The notes: generated by a model not told the origin, from the sequence alone. DNA of 6,507 nt from Nitrospirota bacterium (GCA_030600405.1 JAUVMD010000075.1:1-6507), one strand, 5' to 3'. Positions 1-6,240 are shown, counted from the first letter of the stretch. Made by a program: numbers and translations.

Positions 1-308
1 AATCTTTCCGGGTACATGTCATCCGCGGTGGGAAGGAAAAGGGCGTCCACACCCAACCGCTCCAATTGGCGCCGGTCGGCCTCCAGATCACGGGGATAGG
101 TATCCAGATCTTCGTTGGGCCCGAACTGTTTGGGATTTACGAAGATGCTGGCCACGGTCCGGTCGCAGGCACTCACGGATTTACGGGCCAGACTCAAATG
201 CCCCTCATGCAGGTATCCCATGGTGGGTACCAACCCGAGGGTTTTTCCGTCCTCCCGCACCTTCCGCGACCAGGCTTTCATCTCATCAAGGGTCTTTAAA
301 ATTTTCAT
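1..308 (-). CDS. panC: Pantoate--beta-alanine ligase (pantothenate synthetase), N-terminal part; cut by the left edge
   Basis: PanC condenses pantoate with beta-alanine, using ATP through a pantoyl-adenylate, to give pantothenate in the cytoplasm. The 102 complete codons visible begin MKILKTLDEMKAW and carry the family's nucleotidyltransferase signatures. These are PTMGYLHEGH at about residues 28-37 (the HxGH-type ATP site), followed by VNPKQFGPNEDL at about 57-68 and YPRDLEAD. The start is the ATG whose first base is 308, which matches the usual PanC N-terminus; only a weak GGA lies upstream as a ribosome site. It follows the panB stop by 21 bp on the same strand, so the two genes are almost certainly co-transcribed. 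The remaining two thirds of the protein, including the C-terminal dimerisation domain, lies outside the window. No frameshift is seen in the visible part. Confidence 0.96.
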   Translation of the reverse strand, partial: MKILKTLDEMKAWSRKVREDGKTLGLVPTMGYLHEGHLSLARKSVSACDRTVASIFVNPKQFGPNEDLDTYPRDLEADRRQLERLGVDALFLPTADDMYPER

Positions 309-329
309 GGTTTTTTTCCAAAAAACTAA

Positions 330-1178
330 TTATCGGGAATCGTTACCGACGCTCCGCAGTTTTTCTTTTTTCAGGTGATACGAGTGGGCTTTATCGGGAA
401 ACGCGCCGGACCGGACCTCGTCGACATAATCCTGTACCGCCGACCGGATCGCCTCTCCCACTTCACTATATTTTTTGACAAACTTGGGAGCAAAATTGAG
501 GTTCATCCCCAGCATGTCCTGGGTAACCAGAATCTGCCCGTCGCAGTGCGACCCGGCGCCGATCCCGATGGTCGGTATTTCCAGCTCGGCGGTAATTTCC
601 GCCGCCAGTTCCATCGGCATGCCTTCCAGCACCAGTGCAAAGACCCCGGCTTTTTGTAAATCCAGGGCGTCTTTTTTGATTTGCCGGGCATCGAGATAAT
701 TTTTGCCCTGCACCCGGTATCCGCCGAATTGATGTACCGATTGGGGAGTCAACCCGACATGGCCCATGACGGAAATACCGGCCTGGATCACGGCACAAAC
801 CTTGTCGAGTACTCGGGAACCGCCTTCCATCTTCACCGCTTCGGCACCGCCTTCCTGGATGAACCGGCCGGCGTTCCTGATCGCTTCCGCCTCCGAGACA
901 TGGTAGGACATGAACGGCATGTCTCCCACCAGAAGTGCAGTTTGCACACCCCGCCGGACGCCACGGGTATGGAAAATCATTTCGTCCATGGTCACGGGCA
1001 AGGTGTTTTCATAGCCCATGGACACCATGCCCGCCGAGTCGCCCACCAGAATGACATCAATGCCTGATTCATCCAGCAACCGGGCGAACGTGTAATCGTA
1101 AGCGGTCAACGCGGAAATTTTTCGCTGGTTCTTTTTCCATTCCATCAATTGGGGAATGGTGACTCGTTTCCGGTCCAT
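330..1178 (-). CDS. panB: 3-methyl-2-oxobutanoate hydroxymethyltransferase (ketopantoate hydroxymethyltransferase)
   Basis: PanB transfers a one-carbon unit from 5,10-methylenetetrahydrofolate to 2-oxoisovalerate, the first committed step to pantothenate. The protein is a full-length TIM barrel of 282 residues, close to the family norm. Recognisable pieces are TAYDYTFARL (25-34), VGDSAGM with metal ligand D47, GDMPFMSY with D86, VKMEGG with K116 and E118, GHVGLTPQSV (139-148), FGGYRVQG, VLEGMP with the likely catalytic base E185, and GIGAGSHCDGQILV. The reading frame stays open upstream to a TTG at 1235. I chose the ATG at 1178 because MDRKRVTIPQLMEWKK matches the family N-terminus, and the TTG form adds 19 unrelated residues with no ribosome site. 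The ribosome site before 1178 is also weak. The gene is first in the panB-panC unit, and a terminator for the upstream gene sits at 1266-1296. Confidence 0.96.
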   Translation of the reverse strand: MDRKRVTIPQLMEWKKNQRKISALTAYDYTFARLLDESGIDVILVGDSAGMVSMGYENTLPVTMDEMIFHTRGVRRGVQTALLVGDMPFMSYHVSEAEAIRNAGRFIQEGGAEAVKMEGGSRVLDKVCAVIQAGISVMGHVGLTPQSVHQFGGYRVQGKNYLDARQIKKDALDLQKAGVFALVLEGMPMELAAEITAELEIPTIGIGAGSHCDGQILVTQDMLGMNLNFAPKFVKKYSEVGEAIRSAVQDYVDEVRSGAFPDKAHSYHLKKEKLRSVGNDSR

Positions 1179-1413
1179 AGCGCGATCTCGAATAAAGGCT
1201 TGGAGGGTGGGCCGGGAAACGGCCGGGCCGGACAAGGGAAGGGTGGTTTAAAAGCAGTCGCAATTAAAAAGCCCGCCGGTTGAAATGCCGGTGGGCACGG
1301 AGGTCGGTCATAAAACAAATCAGGTGAAAGCGTAAAATGGATTGGAAGCCTGCCAGTGGTCTTCCTTCCGAACTCCCCCCAAACTCGTATTATGCAACTC
1401 CGTCCCGGTCTTG
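1179..1413. other. Intergenic region between the deoxynucleoside kinase gene and panB
   Basis: This 235-bp gap holds an intrinsic terminator (listed separately) and should contain the panB-panC promoter. On the minus strand between 1265 and 1179 I find no good sigma-70 pair; the best -35-like hexamer, TTGCGA at 1263-1258, has no -10 box at proper spacing. A short GC-rich dyad, GGCCG-GGAAA-CGGCC, near 1210-1225 would fall in the panB leader. No ORF with a ribosome site, no tRNA and no recognisable riboswitch is seen. Confidence 0.5.
1266..1296 (-). terminator. Rho-independent terminator downstream of the deoxynucleoside kinase gene
   Basis: On the minus strand, GCCCACCGG (1296-1288), an 8-base loop and CCGGCGGGC (1279-1271) form a 9-bp GC-rich stem with a single A-C mismatch. 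Five T residues follow directly (1270-1266), then AATTG. On the plus strand the same hairpin has no T-tract after it, so the signal is directional. It lies about 120 bp past the kinase stop codon and about 90 bp before the panB start, which separates the two genes into different transcription units unless readthrough is common. Confidence 0.75.
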
Positions 1414-2052
1414 TCAGGATCCAAGCGGATTGTAATACTCTCGGCCTATTCTATGATTATTGATCTTGTTAATCAACTCTTTGAAGTTATATTTTTCACC
1501 CGCCAAGTCGATTTCGTTGGTATTGATGACCAAAAGGGGGGTTTCGGCGTAATAGAAAAAGAAGTTATTGAAAGCGCGATTGACGTCCTCCAAGTACTGA
1601 TACTCCATATTCTGCTCGAACCGGCGGCCCCGTTTTTCCACCCGGTCATGCAGGATGGGGGTCTCAGCCTGCAGAAATATCACCAAATCTGGTTTGGGAA
1701 GCTTGATTTTGATCAGGTTGAACAGCTGTTCGTAGAGATGCAGTTCGTGGCCCTCAAGGTTCAGCCCCGCGAAAATTCGGTCACGATTGAACAGGTAGTC
1801 GGAGATCACCACACTGTTGAATAAATCCCGCTGGGCGAGATCCAGATACTGGTGGTACCGGTTCAGCAAAAAAAAAACCTGGGTCTGGAAGGCGTAGGTG
1901 GACCGATCTTCGTAAAACTTGTCCATGAACGGGTTGTCCTCGTCCACCTCGAGGACCAGGCGGGCATCGTATTGCTGGGCCAGCCGGTGGGCCAGAGTGG
2001 TTTTCCCGGCCCCGATGGACCCTTCAATGGCGATGAATCTCGGTTCGTGCAT
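1414..2052 (-). CDS. Deoxynucleoside kinase (dCK/dGK family, deoxyadenosine or deoxyguanosine/deoxycytidine kinase)
   Basis: This cytoplasmic salvage enzyme phosphorylates deoxynucleosides with ATP to the 5'-monophosphates. Counting from the start used here (212 residues), FIAIEGSIGAGKTTLA contains the Walker A loop at 11-19. LEVDEDNPFMDKFYED carries the glutamate E35 expected in the nucleoside pocket. QVFFLLNRYHQ (58-68), DYLFNRDRIFA (85-95, the DRS-like motif) and an arginine-rich lid, RVEKRGRRFEQNM (137-149), follow. Substrate preference cannot be read from the sequence, so I give no symbol. A longer start exists at 2094, adding 14 residues. I prefer 2052 because MHEPRFIAIEG matches the short lead-in of relatives, and because the extension is encoded by a palindrome-rich junction; neither start has a clear ribosome site. 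The gene lies downstream of the receiver on the same strand. A run of ten T residues (1877-1868) encodes V-F-F-L in the conserved QVFFLL segment. Confidence 0.9.
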   Translation of the reverse strand: MHEPRFIAIEGSIGAGKTTLAHRLAQQYDARLVLEVDEDNPFMDKFYEDRSTYAFQTQVFFLLNRYHQYLDLAQRDLFNSVVISDYLFNRDRIFAGLNLEGHELHLYEQLFNLIKIKLPKPDLVIFLQAETPILHDRVEKRGRRFEQNMEYQYLEDVNRAFNNFFFYYAETPLLVINTNEIDLAGEKYNFKELINKINNHRIGREYYNPLGS

Positions 2053-2080
2053 GGGGTGCTTCAACTGAGTTAATGAGTCC

Positions 2081-2120
2081 GGATTCCCATTCATGGGAAC
2101 CCGCGGGTTTGGCTCAAGCC
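2081..2120. repeat. Three consecutive palindromes at the receiver/kinase junction
   Basis: Three inverted repeats are stacked within 40 bp. The first is TTCCCAT-TC-ATGGGAA at 2084-2099, extendable to 10-base arms with one mismatch at 2081-2102. The second is the perfect 12-mer AACCCGCGGGTT at 2098-2109, which overlaps the first by two bases. The third is GGCT-CA-AGCC at 2111-2120. They lie just past the receiver stop codon and ahead of the preferred kinase start. None is followed by a T-tract on either strand, so a simple intrinsic terminator is unlikely. They could be operator sites or RNA hairpins in the kinase leader; function unknown. Confidence 0.6.
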
Positions 2121-2127
2121 GCTGATT

Positions 2128-2481
2128 TCAATTGCTGAGAATTTCTTTAATGGTCATTTTCAATTCCCGGAGGTCTGCCGATTTGACCACATAGGCTTCC
2201 GAGGCCCAGAGTTGGAACTCCTGTTTATACGCTCCATAAGCCGAGCACACAATGACCGGAATATCTTTTTGGTTTTGCTTGAGTTCCTTGAGAAAATCGA
2301 AGCCGCTCATACCCGGCAGTTTGACATCCAGGGTGATCAAATCCGGAGGGTCTTCTTTTACTTTCTTGAGAGCCTCCTCGGCGCTTCCGGCCAGCGAAAC
2401 TTCGTAACCGGCATCCCGCAACTCTTCTTGGTACAGGAGGCGGATATTATCTTCGTCATCCACAACCAGAATTTTCTTCAA
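2128..2481 (-). CDS. Stand-alone response-regulator receiver domain (CheY/Spo0F-like)
   Basis: This is a single phosphoacceptor domain of 117 residues with no output domain. Every key receiver residue is present: the acidic pair D8-D9 in LVVDDEDNIR, phosphoacceptor D52 in ITLDVKLPGMSG, the hydroxyl residue S80 in VIVCSAYG, the aromatic Y97, and the invariant lysine K100 in YVVKSADL. It ends with the fifth helix (LRELKMTIKEIL), so it is complete. The start codon is TTG. It is fixed by a perfect AGGAGG five bases upstream and by the family-typical KKILVVDDE beginning. The gene lies 89 bp after glgA and before the kinase gene on the same strand. No histidine kinase or effector is in the window, so its partner, and whether it acts by protein-protein contact in a phosphorelay, cannot be told. 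The family assignment is secure; the role is not. Confidence 0.93.
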   Translation of the reverse strand: MKKILVVDDEDNIRLLYQEELRDAGYEVSLAGSAEEALKKVKEDPPDLITLDVKLPGMSGFDFLKELKQNQKDIPVIVCSAYGAYKQEFQLWASEAYVVKSADLRELKMTIKEILSN

Positions 2482-2486
2482 AACGG

Positions 2487-2492
2487 CCTCCT
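2487..2492 (-). promoter_or_regulatory. Perfect Shine-Dalgarno (AGGAGG) setting the TTG start of the receiver gene
   Basis: On the minus strand AGGAGG is followed by CCGTT and then TTG at 2481, a spacing of five bases. It is the clearest ribosome site in the window, and it selects a non-ATG start. No in-frame ATG or GTG near the N-terminus competes with it, because the protein continues directly as KKILVVDDE. Confidence 0.85.
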
Positions 2493-2570
2493 ATTCCTGT
2501 GCAGGACAACTCCCGGACTCTGTAGGAATGATCCAATAAGCCAGCCCCCTCCCTTCCGACCGATGAACTT

Positions 2571-4106
2571 CTAGTTTTTATTATAATCAGGCAGGTTTTG
2601 CAACGGTAAATACCTATCCGTTCCGGGTTCAGAAACAGCCTTGTCATTTTTTTTAAGGGCCCGGCGATACAGGCGAACATATTGCTTCGCTACCTTATCC
2701 CAGCTGAAATCTTGCTTCATCCCGTTCAACATCAGGCTCCGCCAGACTTTTTTCTTGGAATATAGGGTTAATGCCTTCTGTAGCAGAGGGACCCATTCGT
2801 CCGTCTCTTTAGGTTTGAGCAGAAAACCGGTTCCCCGGTTTTTTCCGGATTGAAAGGCCTTGACCGTATCAGCCAGACCACCAACCCGGCGCACCACGGG
2901 TACCGTCCCGTAACGAAGGGCATACATCTGCGTTAGCCCGCACGGTTCATACAGGGAAGGCATCAACAAAATGTCACTCCCCGCGATGATTTGGTGCGCC
3001 AGCTTTTCATCGAATCCCGAGACATAACGGAACCGGCTCCGGTACCGGTGATCCTGATCTTTGAGAAAGGTTTCATAAAACGCATCACCCGTTCCCAGAA
3101 TGACCAGGGCGGCTTCCAGTTTCATGAGCTTGGAGAAACTCTCAAGGATCAGGTCGATTCCCTTTTGCGGCGAAAGGCGCGTCACCATGCAGATCAAAGG
3201 CGTTTGTTCCGGCAGTTTGAAGGACAGTTTCCGTGCCAGACTCTTTTTGCACTCCTGTTTTCCTTTGAGCGATTTGGGACCATACCGGGTTTTAATGTTG
3301 GAATCTGTTTGTGGATCCCATTCCCCATAGTCGGCTCCATTTAAAATGCCGGATAGCTTGCTCTGGTGATGACGTAACACGCCGTCCATATGAAACCCGT
3401 TTTCAGGGGTCAGGATTTCTTTACTGTAAGTTTTGCTGACGGTGGTCAGCCTATCCGCGTAAACCAGTCCTGCTTTCATGAAGCTGAGAGAACCGTAAAA
3501 CTCGATGCCCTCCGGTGTGAACAGGTTCCAGGGCAGATGCGCCAAGGGCAAATACCGTTCGTCAAAATTTCCCTGATAGCCCAGATTATGAATGGAAAAA
3601 ACCGAGCGGGTGTTTTCAAAAAATGGATCGCTGGCAAAAGTGGTTTTCAGATAACAGGGAACCAAGCCGGTTTGCCAATCGTTGCAATGGATAATGTCCG
3701 GTTGGAAGTTGAGGGCTTTGCAGGCTTCCAGCACCGCCCGATCGAAGAAAATAAAACGCTCCGCATTGTCGGAGAATTCTCCCTCTGCATCCCCGTAAAA
3801 TCCCTCCCGATCAAAATAATCGTCTTGGCCGATAAAATAGATGGGCACCCTGCGATTCAACCGGCCTTCATGCAGTTCTCCGGATTTTGTTTCCGGCCCG
3901 ACTGGAACGGCTACCGTCAACCCCATCGGTTTGATGGAACGTTTGGATTGTTTGACGGAGCGGTATTTTGGGAGCATCACGCGCACATCATGCCCCAGCT
4001 GTTTCAGCGCATGGGGCAGGGCGCTCGAAACGTCCCCCAGACCGCCGGTCTTGGCGAAGGGGTGCGCTTCGGGAGAAATAAACAGTATGTTCAAAGGACG
4101 AGCCAT
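2571..4106 (-). CDS. glgA: Glycogen synthase (ADP-glucose type, GT5)
   Basis: GlgA adds glucose from an activated nucleotide sugar, normally ADP-glucose, to the non-reducing end of alpha-1,4-glucan in the cytoplasm. The 511 residues show the full GT-B layout. The N-terminal starch-synthase catalytic domain has KTGGLGDV (19-26, nucleotide-sugar loop), HCNDWQTGLVP (140-150) and SIHNLGYQG (171-179). The C-terminal glycosyltransferase domain has TRLSPQKGIDL (309-319, with R310 and K315), GTGD (338-341) and EPCGLTQMYALRYGT (387-401, with catalytic-site E387). After about residue 485 there is a roughly 25-residue polar tail (ending LQNLPDYNKN) beyond the usual end. The ATG at 4106 is fixed by an in-frame TGA two codons upstream. 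No Shine-Dalgarno precedes it. It is divergent from coaBC across 53 bp. No terminator is seen after it, so transcription may continue into the receiver gene. No glgB, glgC or glgP lies beside it. Confidence 0.97.
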   Translation of the reverse strand: MARPLNILFISPEAHPFAKTGGLGDVSSALPHALKQLGHDVRVMLPKYRSVKQSKRSIKPMGLTVAVPVGPETKSGELHEGRLNRRVPIYFIGQDDYFDREGFYGDAEGEFSDNAERFIFFDRAVLEACKALNFQPDIIHCNDWQTGLVPCYLKTTFASDPFFENTRSVFSIHNLGYQGNFDERYLPLAHLPWNLFTPEGIEFYGSLSFMKAGLVYADRLTTVSKTYSKEILTPENGFHMDGVLRHHQSKLSGILNGADYGEWDPQTDSNIKTRYGPKSLKGKQECKKSLARKLSFKLPEQTPLICMVTRLSPQKGIDLILESFSKLMKLEAALVILGTGDAFYETFLKDQDHRYRSRFRYVSGFDEKLAHQIIAGSDILLMPSLYEPCGLTQMYALRYGTVPVVRRVGGLADTVKAFQSGKNRGTGFLLKPKETDEWVPLLQKALTLYSKKKVWRSLMLNGMKQDFSWDKVAKQYVRLYRRALKKNDKAVSEPGTDRYLPLQNLPDYNKN

Positions 4107-4159
4107 CGGTCACGCATTTTATGGTAAAGTGAACCATATATAAACGGGAAAATGAGATT
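4107..4159. promoter_or_regulatory. Compact divergent promoter region between glgA and coaBC
   Basis: Both genes must be driven from or across these 53 bp, which are AT-rich compared with the flanks. For glgA (minus strand) I see TTTATA (4144-4139, four of six to the -35 consensus), a 17-bp spacer and TAAAAT (4121-4116, five of six to -10). This would start RNA near 4109, only about three bases before the ATG. For coaBC (plus strand) TATAAA at 4139-4144 is a fair -10 that would start RNA near 4151, but its -35 is poor. The two proposed promoters would occupy the same DNA face to face. This is inferred from hexamer matching only. Confidence 0.35.
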
Positions 4160-5395
4160 ATGAATTACAGGGTACCTCAAAACATGATCCATCCTTTGGA
4201 AGGAAAAAAGATCGTGCTCGGCGTATCCGGCGGTATTGCCGCGTACAAGGCGGTGGAGCTTTTGCGTCTTCTGGTGACAGAGGGCGCTGAGGTGTATGTG
4301 GTGATGACGGGAAATGCCAAACAATTCGTCACGCCGCTCACCTTTGAAGCGCTGTCGGGCCATCCTGTTTATCACGAAATATTCGGGAGCGAGGCTTCCG
4401 CCTTGATGGAGCACATCCGCGCGGCGGAGAATGCCGATCTGATGATTGTCGCACCCGCCACCGCGAACTCCATTGGAAAAATGGCACACGGCTTGGCGGA
4501 CGACCCGTTGTCGACCCTGTTCTCGGCGTTTGCCGGCCCGGTTCTCGTAGCCCCGGCCATGAACGATAAGATGTGGGACAATCCCGCCGTCCAGGAAAAT
4601 ATTCGGGCCCTCAAGAAGCGCGGGGTTGGAATCGTCGATCCGGAAGCGGGAGAATTGGCTTGCGGAACGGTGGGGCTGGGACGACTTGCGGAACCGGAGC
4701 GCCTGTTGGAAGCAGTCCGCAAATGTCTGCTTCGCCAAACCGATCTGGCAGGTCTGCGCGTTTTAGTGACCGCCGGGCCGACCCGTGAACCGCTTGATCC
4801 GGTGCGCTTCATCACCAACCGGTCCTCGGGAAAAATGGGATACGCCATCGCCCGCCAGGCACGGAGCCGTGGTGCGGAAGTAACGCTTATCAGCGGACCG
4901 ACTCATCTGGAGCCGCCTTTCGGAGTGGCCCTGTTGAATTGTCAGAGGACCGGGGAGATGTCTGAACTGGTTCTCGATCATCTGCCGCGATGTGATGTGT
5001 TGATCATGACTGCCGCCGTGGGTGATTTCGCGCCGGAGTCTGTCCAAAAGGAAAAAATCAAAAAGAGCGGAGAGGGACCTCTCACCCTTAACCTCTACCC
5101 CACCCAGGATATATTGAAAGAGGTGGCGGAAAAGAAATCCAATCAGTTGATTATTGGGTTTGCCGCGGAAAGCGAAAATATTGTTCAGAGCGCCACCGAA
5201 AAACTGCAATGCAAACTGCTCGATTTGATCGTAGCCAATGATATCAGCGCCCCCGGCATAGGCTTTCAATCCGACAATAACCAGGTGATCCTCATCGACC
5301 GTAACGCCAAGGTCGAATCGCTTCCGCTTCTTACCAAAACGGAAATCGCCGATATTCTACTCGACCGCATCCTGGGGCAACTCAACGAACGATAA
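4160..5395 (+). CDS. coaBC: Bifunctional phosphopantothenoylcysteine decarboxylase / phosphopantothenate--cysteine ligase
   Basis: CoaBC performs two successive steps of coenzyme A synthesis. Its CoaB half joins cysteine to 4'-phosphopantothenate using CTP; the CoaC half, with FMN, decarboxylates the product to 4'-phosphopantetheine. In 411 residues the CoaC domain comes first. It has VSGGIAAYK (22-30), the active-site H85 in MEHIRAAENADL, VAPATANSIGKMAHGLADD, APAMNDKMW (131-139, with N135) and the substrate-clamp cysteine C168 in ACGTVGLGR. CoaB follows with VTAGPTREPLDPVRFI (203-218), TNRSSGKMGYAIA with N220, TAAVGDFAP, the KIKK lysines at 299-302, and ANDISAPGIGFQSDNNQV (359-376). All expected residues are present, so it is likely functional. 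An in-frame ATG at 4184 (MIHPLEGKKIVLG) fits the family N-terminus slightly better and has AGGG 11 bases upstream, so the true start may be 24 bp downstream. It is convergent with the next gene, 11 bp apart. Confidence 0.97.
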   Translation: MNYRVPQNMIHPLEGKKIVLGVSGGIAAYKAVELLRLLVTEGAEVYVVMTGNAKQFVTPLTFEALSGHPVYHEIFGSEASALMEHIRAAENADLMIVAPATANSIGKMAHGLADDPLSTLFSAFAGPVLVAPAMNDKMWDNPAVQENIRALKKRGVGIVDPEAGELACGTVGLGRLAEPERLLEAVRKCLLRQTDLAGLRVLVTAGPTREPLDPVRFITNRSSGKMGYAIARQARSRGAEVTLISGPTHLEPPFGVALLNCQRTGEMSELVLDHLPRCDVLIMTAAVGDFAPESVQKEKIKKSGEGPLTLNLYPTQDILKEVAEKKSNQLIIGFAAESENIVQSATEKLQCKLLDLIVANDISAPGIGFQSDNNQVILIDRNAKVESLPLLTKTEIADILLDRILGQLNER

Positions 5396-5406
5396 ATATT
5401 CTCGGA

Positions 5407-6240
5407 TTATTTTTTGGAAGGTTGGGGTGCGTCGGCCGCACACCGGAAGCCGACGGTTTTGCTTCGCGCTTTCGGGACCGTTGCGTTGCGGTAGGTGAGA
5501 CGGACATCTTCGGCCTTATTTTTCCAATTTCCGCCGCGAATGATTTTATAGTGGCCTTTGTCCGGTCCGGGCGGGTTTTCCTTGGGCGAAAACAGGTAAT
5601 ATTCTGGAAAGTGCCAGTCCTTAACCCACTCGGCGACATTGCCGGATAAATCGAATACGCCGTAATCCGATTTTCCTGTTGGATAGGATCCTACCGGAGT
5701 GGTCTTGCCGGCATGGTTGTTGAAATTGAGCCGGGTTTTGTCCGGCTCCTCGTCTCCCCAGGGGTACTTGACCGGTCGTTTGCCGCGTGCCGCTTTTTCC
5801 CATTGCGCTTCCGTCGGCAGGCGTTTGTTTTTCCACTGGCAGAAAGCCCGTGCTTCTTTCCAGGTGGTCCCCACCACCGGTTGATTGGGTTGATTGAAGT
5901 TGGAGTCTTCCCAGTAACGGGGCATCGTTATGGAACCGGTTGTTTCTATATATTTTTTATAATCCGCGTTGGTCACTTCATAGAGGTCAATATAATAAGC
6001 ATCGAGTATGACCTCATGAGCGGGGTCTTCCGGTCCCAGCATATGCCGGTCCGCCTGAAAAATGGAAACCGGGTCCAGCTCCCTCAACGATTTCCGGCTC
6101 CCCATTTCAAAAGCACCTTGTGGAATGAGAACCATTCCGGAATAAGAGGAGGGGGCCATATTTTTTGGAGGGGTTCCCCAGGCTCCGCTTGTCAGCGCCA
6201 GTGACAGGATCGTGGACAACATGATGATTCTAAAAACCAT
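5407..6240 (-). CDS. Exported SUMF1/FGE-sulfatase-domain protein lacking the catalytic cysteines
   Basis: This 277-residue protein begins with a probable Sec signal peptide (residues 1 to about 22, hydrophobic core IIMLSTILSLAL, then SGAWG before TPP). It has no lipobox cysteine, so it is probably soluble in the periplasm. The rest is one formylglycine-generating-enzyme-like domain: GMVLIPQGAFEMGS (35-48), YYIDLYEVTNADY (82-94), PVVGTTWKEARAFCQW (121-136), KRLPTEAQWEKAARG (139-153), YPWGD, YGVFDLSGNVAEWVKDW (193-209), RGGNW (235-239) and GFRC (264-267). True FGE has two copper-binding cysteines after RGGS; by alignment these positions are N241 and V246 here. A formylglycine oxidase activity is therefore unlikely. 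Family members without the pair include ligand-binding and accessory proteins of unknown task. The ATG at 6240 has no clear ribosome site; an alternative ATG at 6222 would still leave a signal peptide. Confidence 0.9.
   Translation of the reverse strand: MVFRIIMLSTILSLALTSGAWGTPPKNMAPSSYSGMVLIPQGAFEMGSRKSLRELDPVSIFQADRHMLGPEDPAHEVILDAYYIDLYEVTNADYKKYIETTGSITMPRYWEDSNFNQPNQPVVGTTWKEARAFCQWKNKRLPTEAQWEKAARGKRPVKYPWGDEEPDKTRLNFNNHAGKTTPVGSYPTGKSDYGVFDLSGNVAEWVKDWHFPEYYLFSPKENPPGPDKGHYKIIRGGNWKNKAEDVRLTYRNATVPKARSKTVGFRCAADAPQPSKK

Noticed and set aside
1179..1235. TTG-initiated extension of PanB by 19 residues
   Set aside because: No Shine-Dalgarno before the TTG, and the added residues do not resemble PanB N-termini; the ATG at 1178 fits the family.
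1264..1311. 15-codon minus-strand frame (MTDLRAHRHFNRRAF) ending in the T-tract of the terminator
   Set aside because: No ribosome site precedes the ATG, and the codons are simply the terminator hairpin. A leader peptide for panB would need regulatory codons such as valine, which are absent.
1342..1824. Open frame of 160 codons on the plus strand, opposite the deoxynucleoside kinase
   Set aside because: It is the complement of conserved kinase motifs, with no family resemblance of its own.
3390..4127. Open frame of 245 codons on the plus strand, opposite glgA
   Set aside because: It lies wholly antisense to a strongly supported glgA, and its translation shows no recognisable family features.
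4091..4738. Open frame of 215 codons on the minus strand, opposite coaBC and overlapping the glgA start
   Set aside because: It covers the divergent promoter region and the antisense of CoaC motifs; the composition is arginine- and histidine-rich, as expected of a shadow frame.
5393..5410. Possible bidirectional terminator between convergent coaBC and the SUMF1 gene
   Set aside because: The 11-bp gap and its edges contain no stable GC-rich dyad with a T-tract.
5407..6240. Annotation as a true formylglycine-generating enzyme (sulfatase activator)
   Set aside because: Both catalytic, copper-binding cysteine positions are substituted, so only the fold can be claimed.
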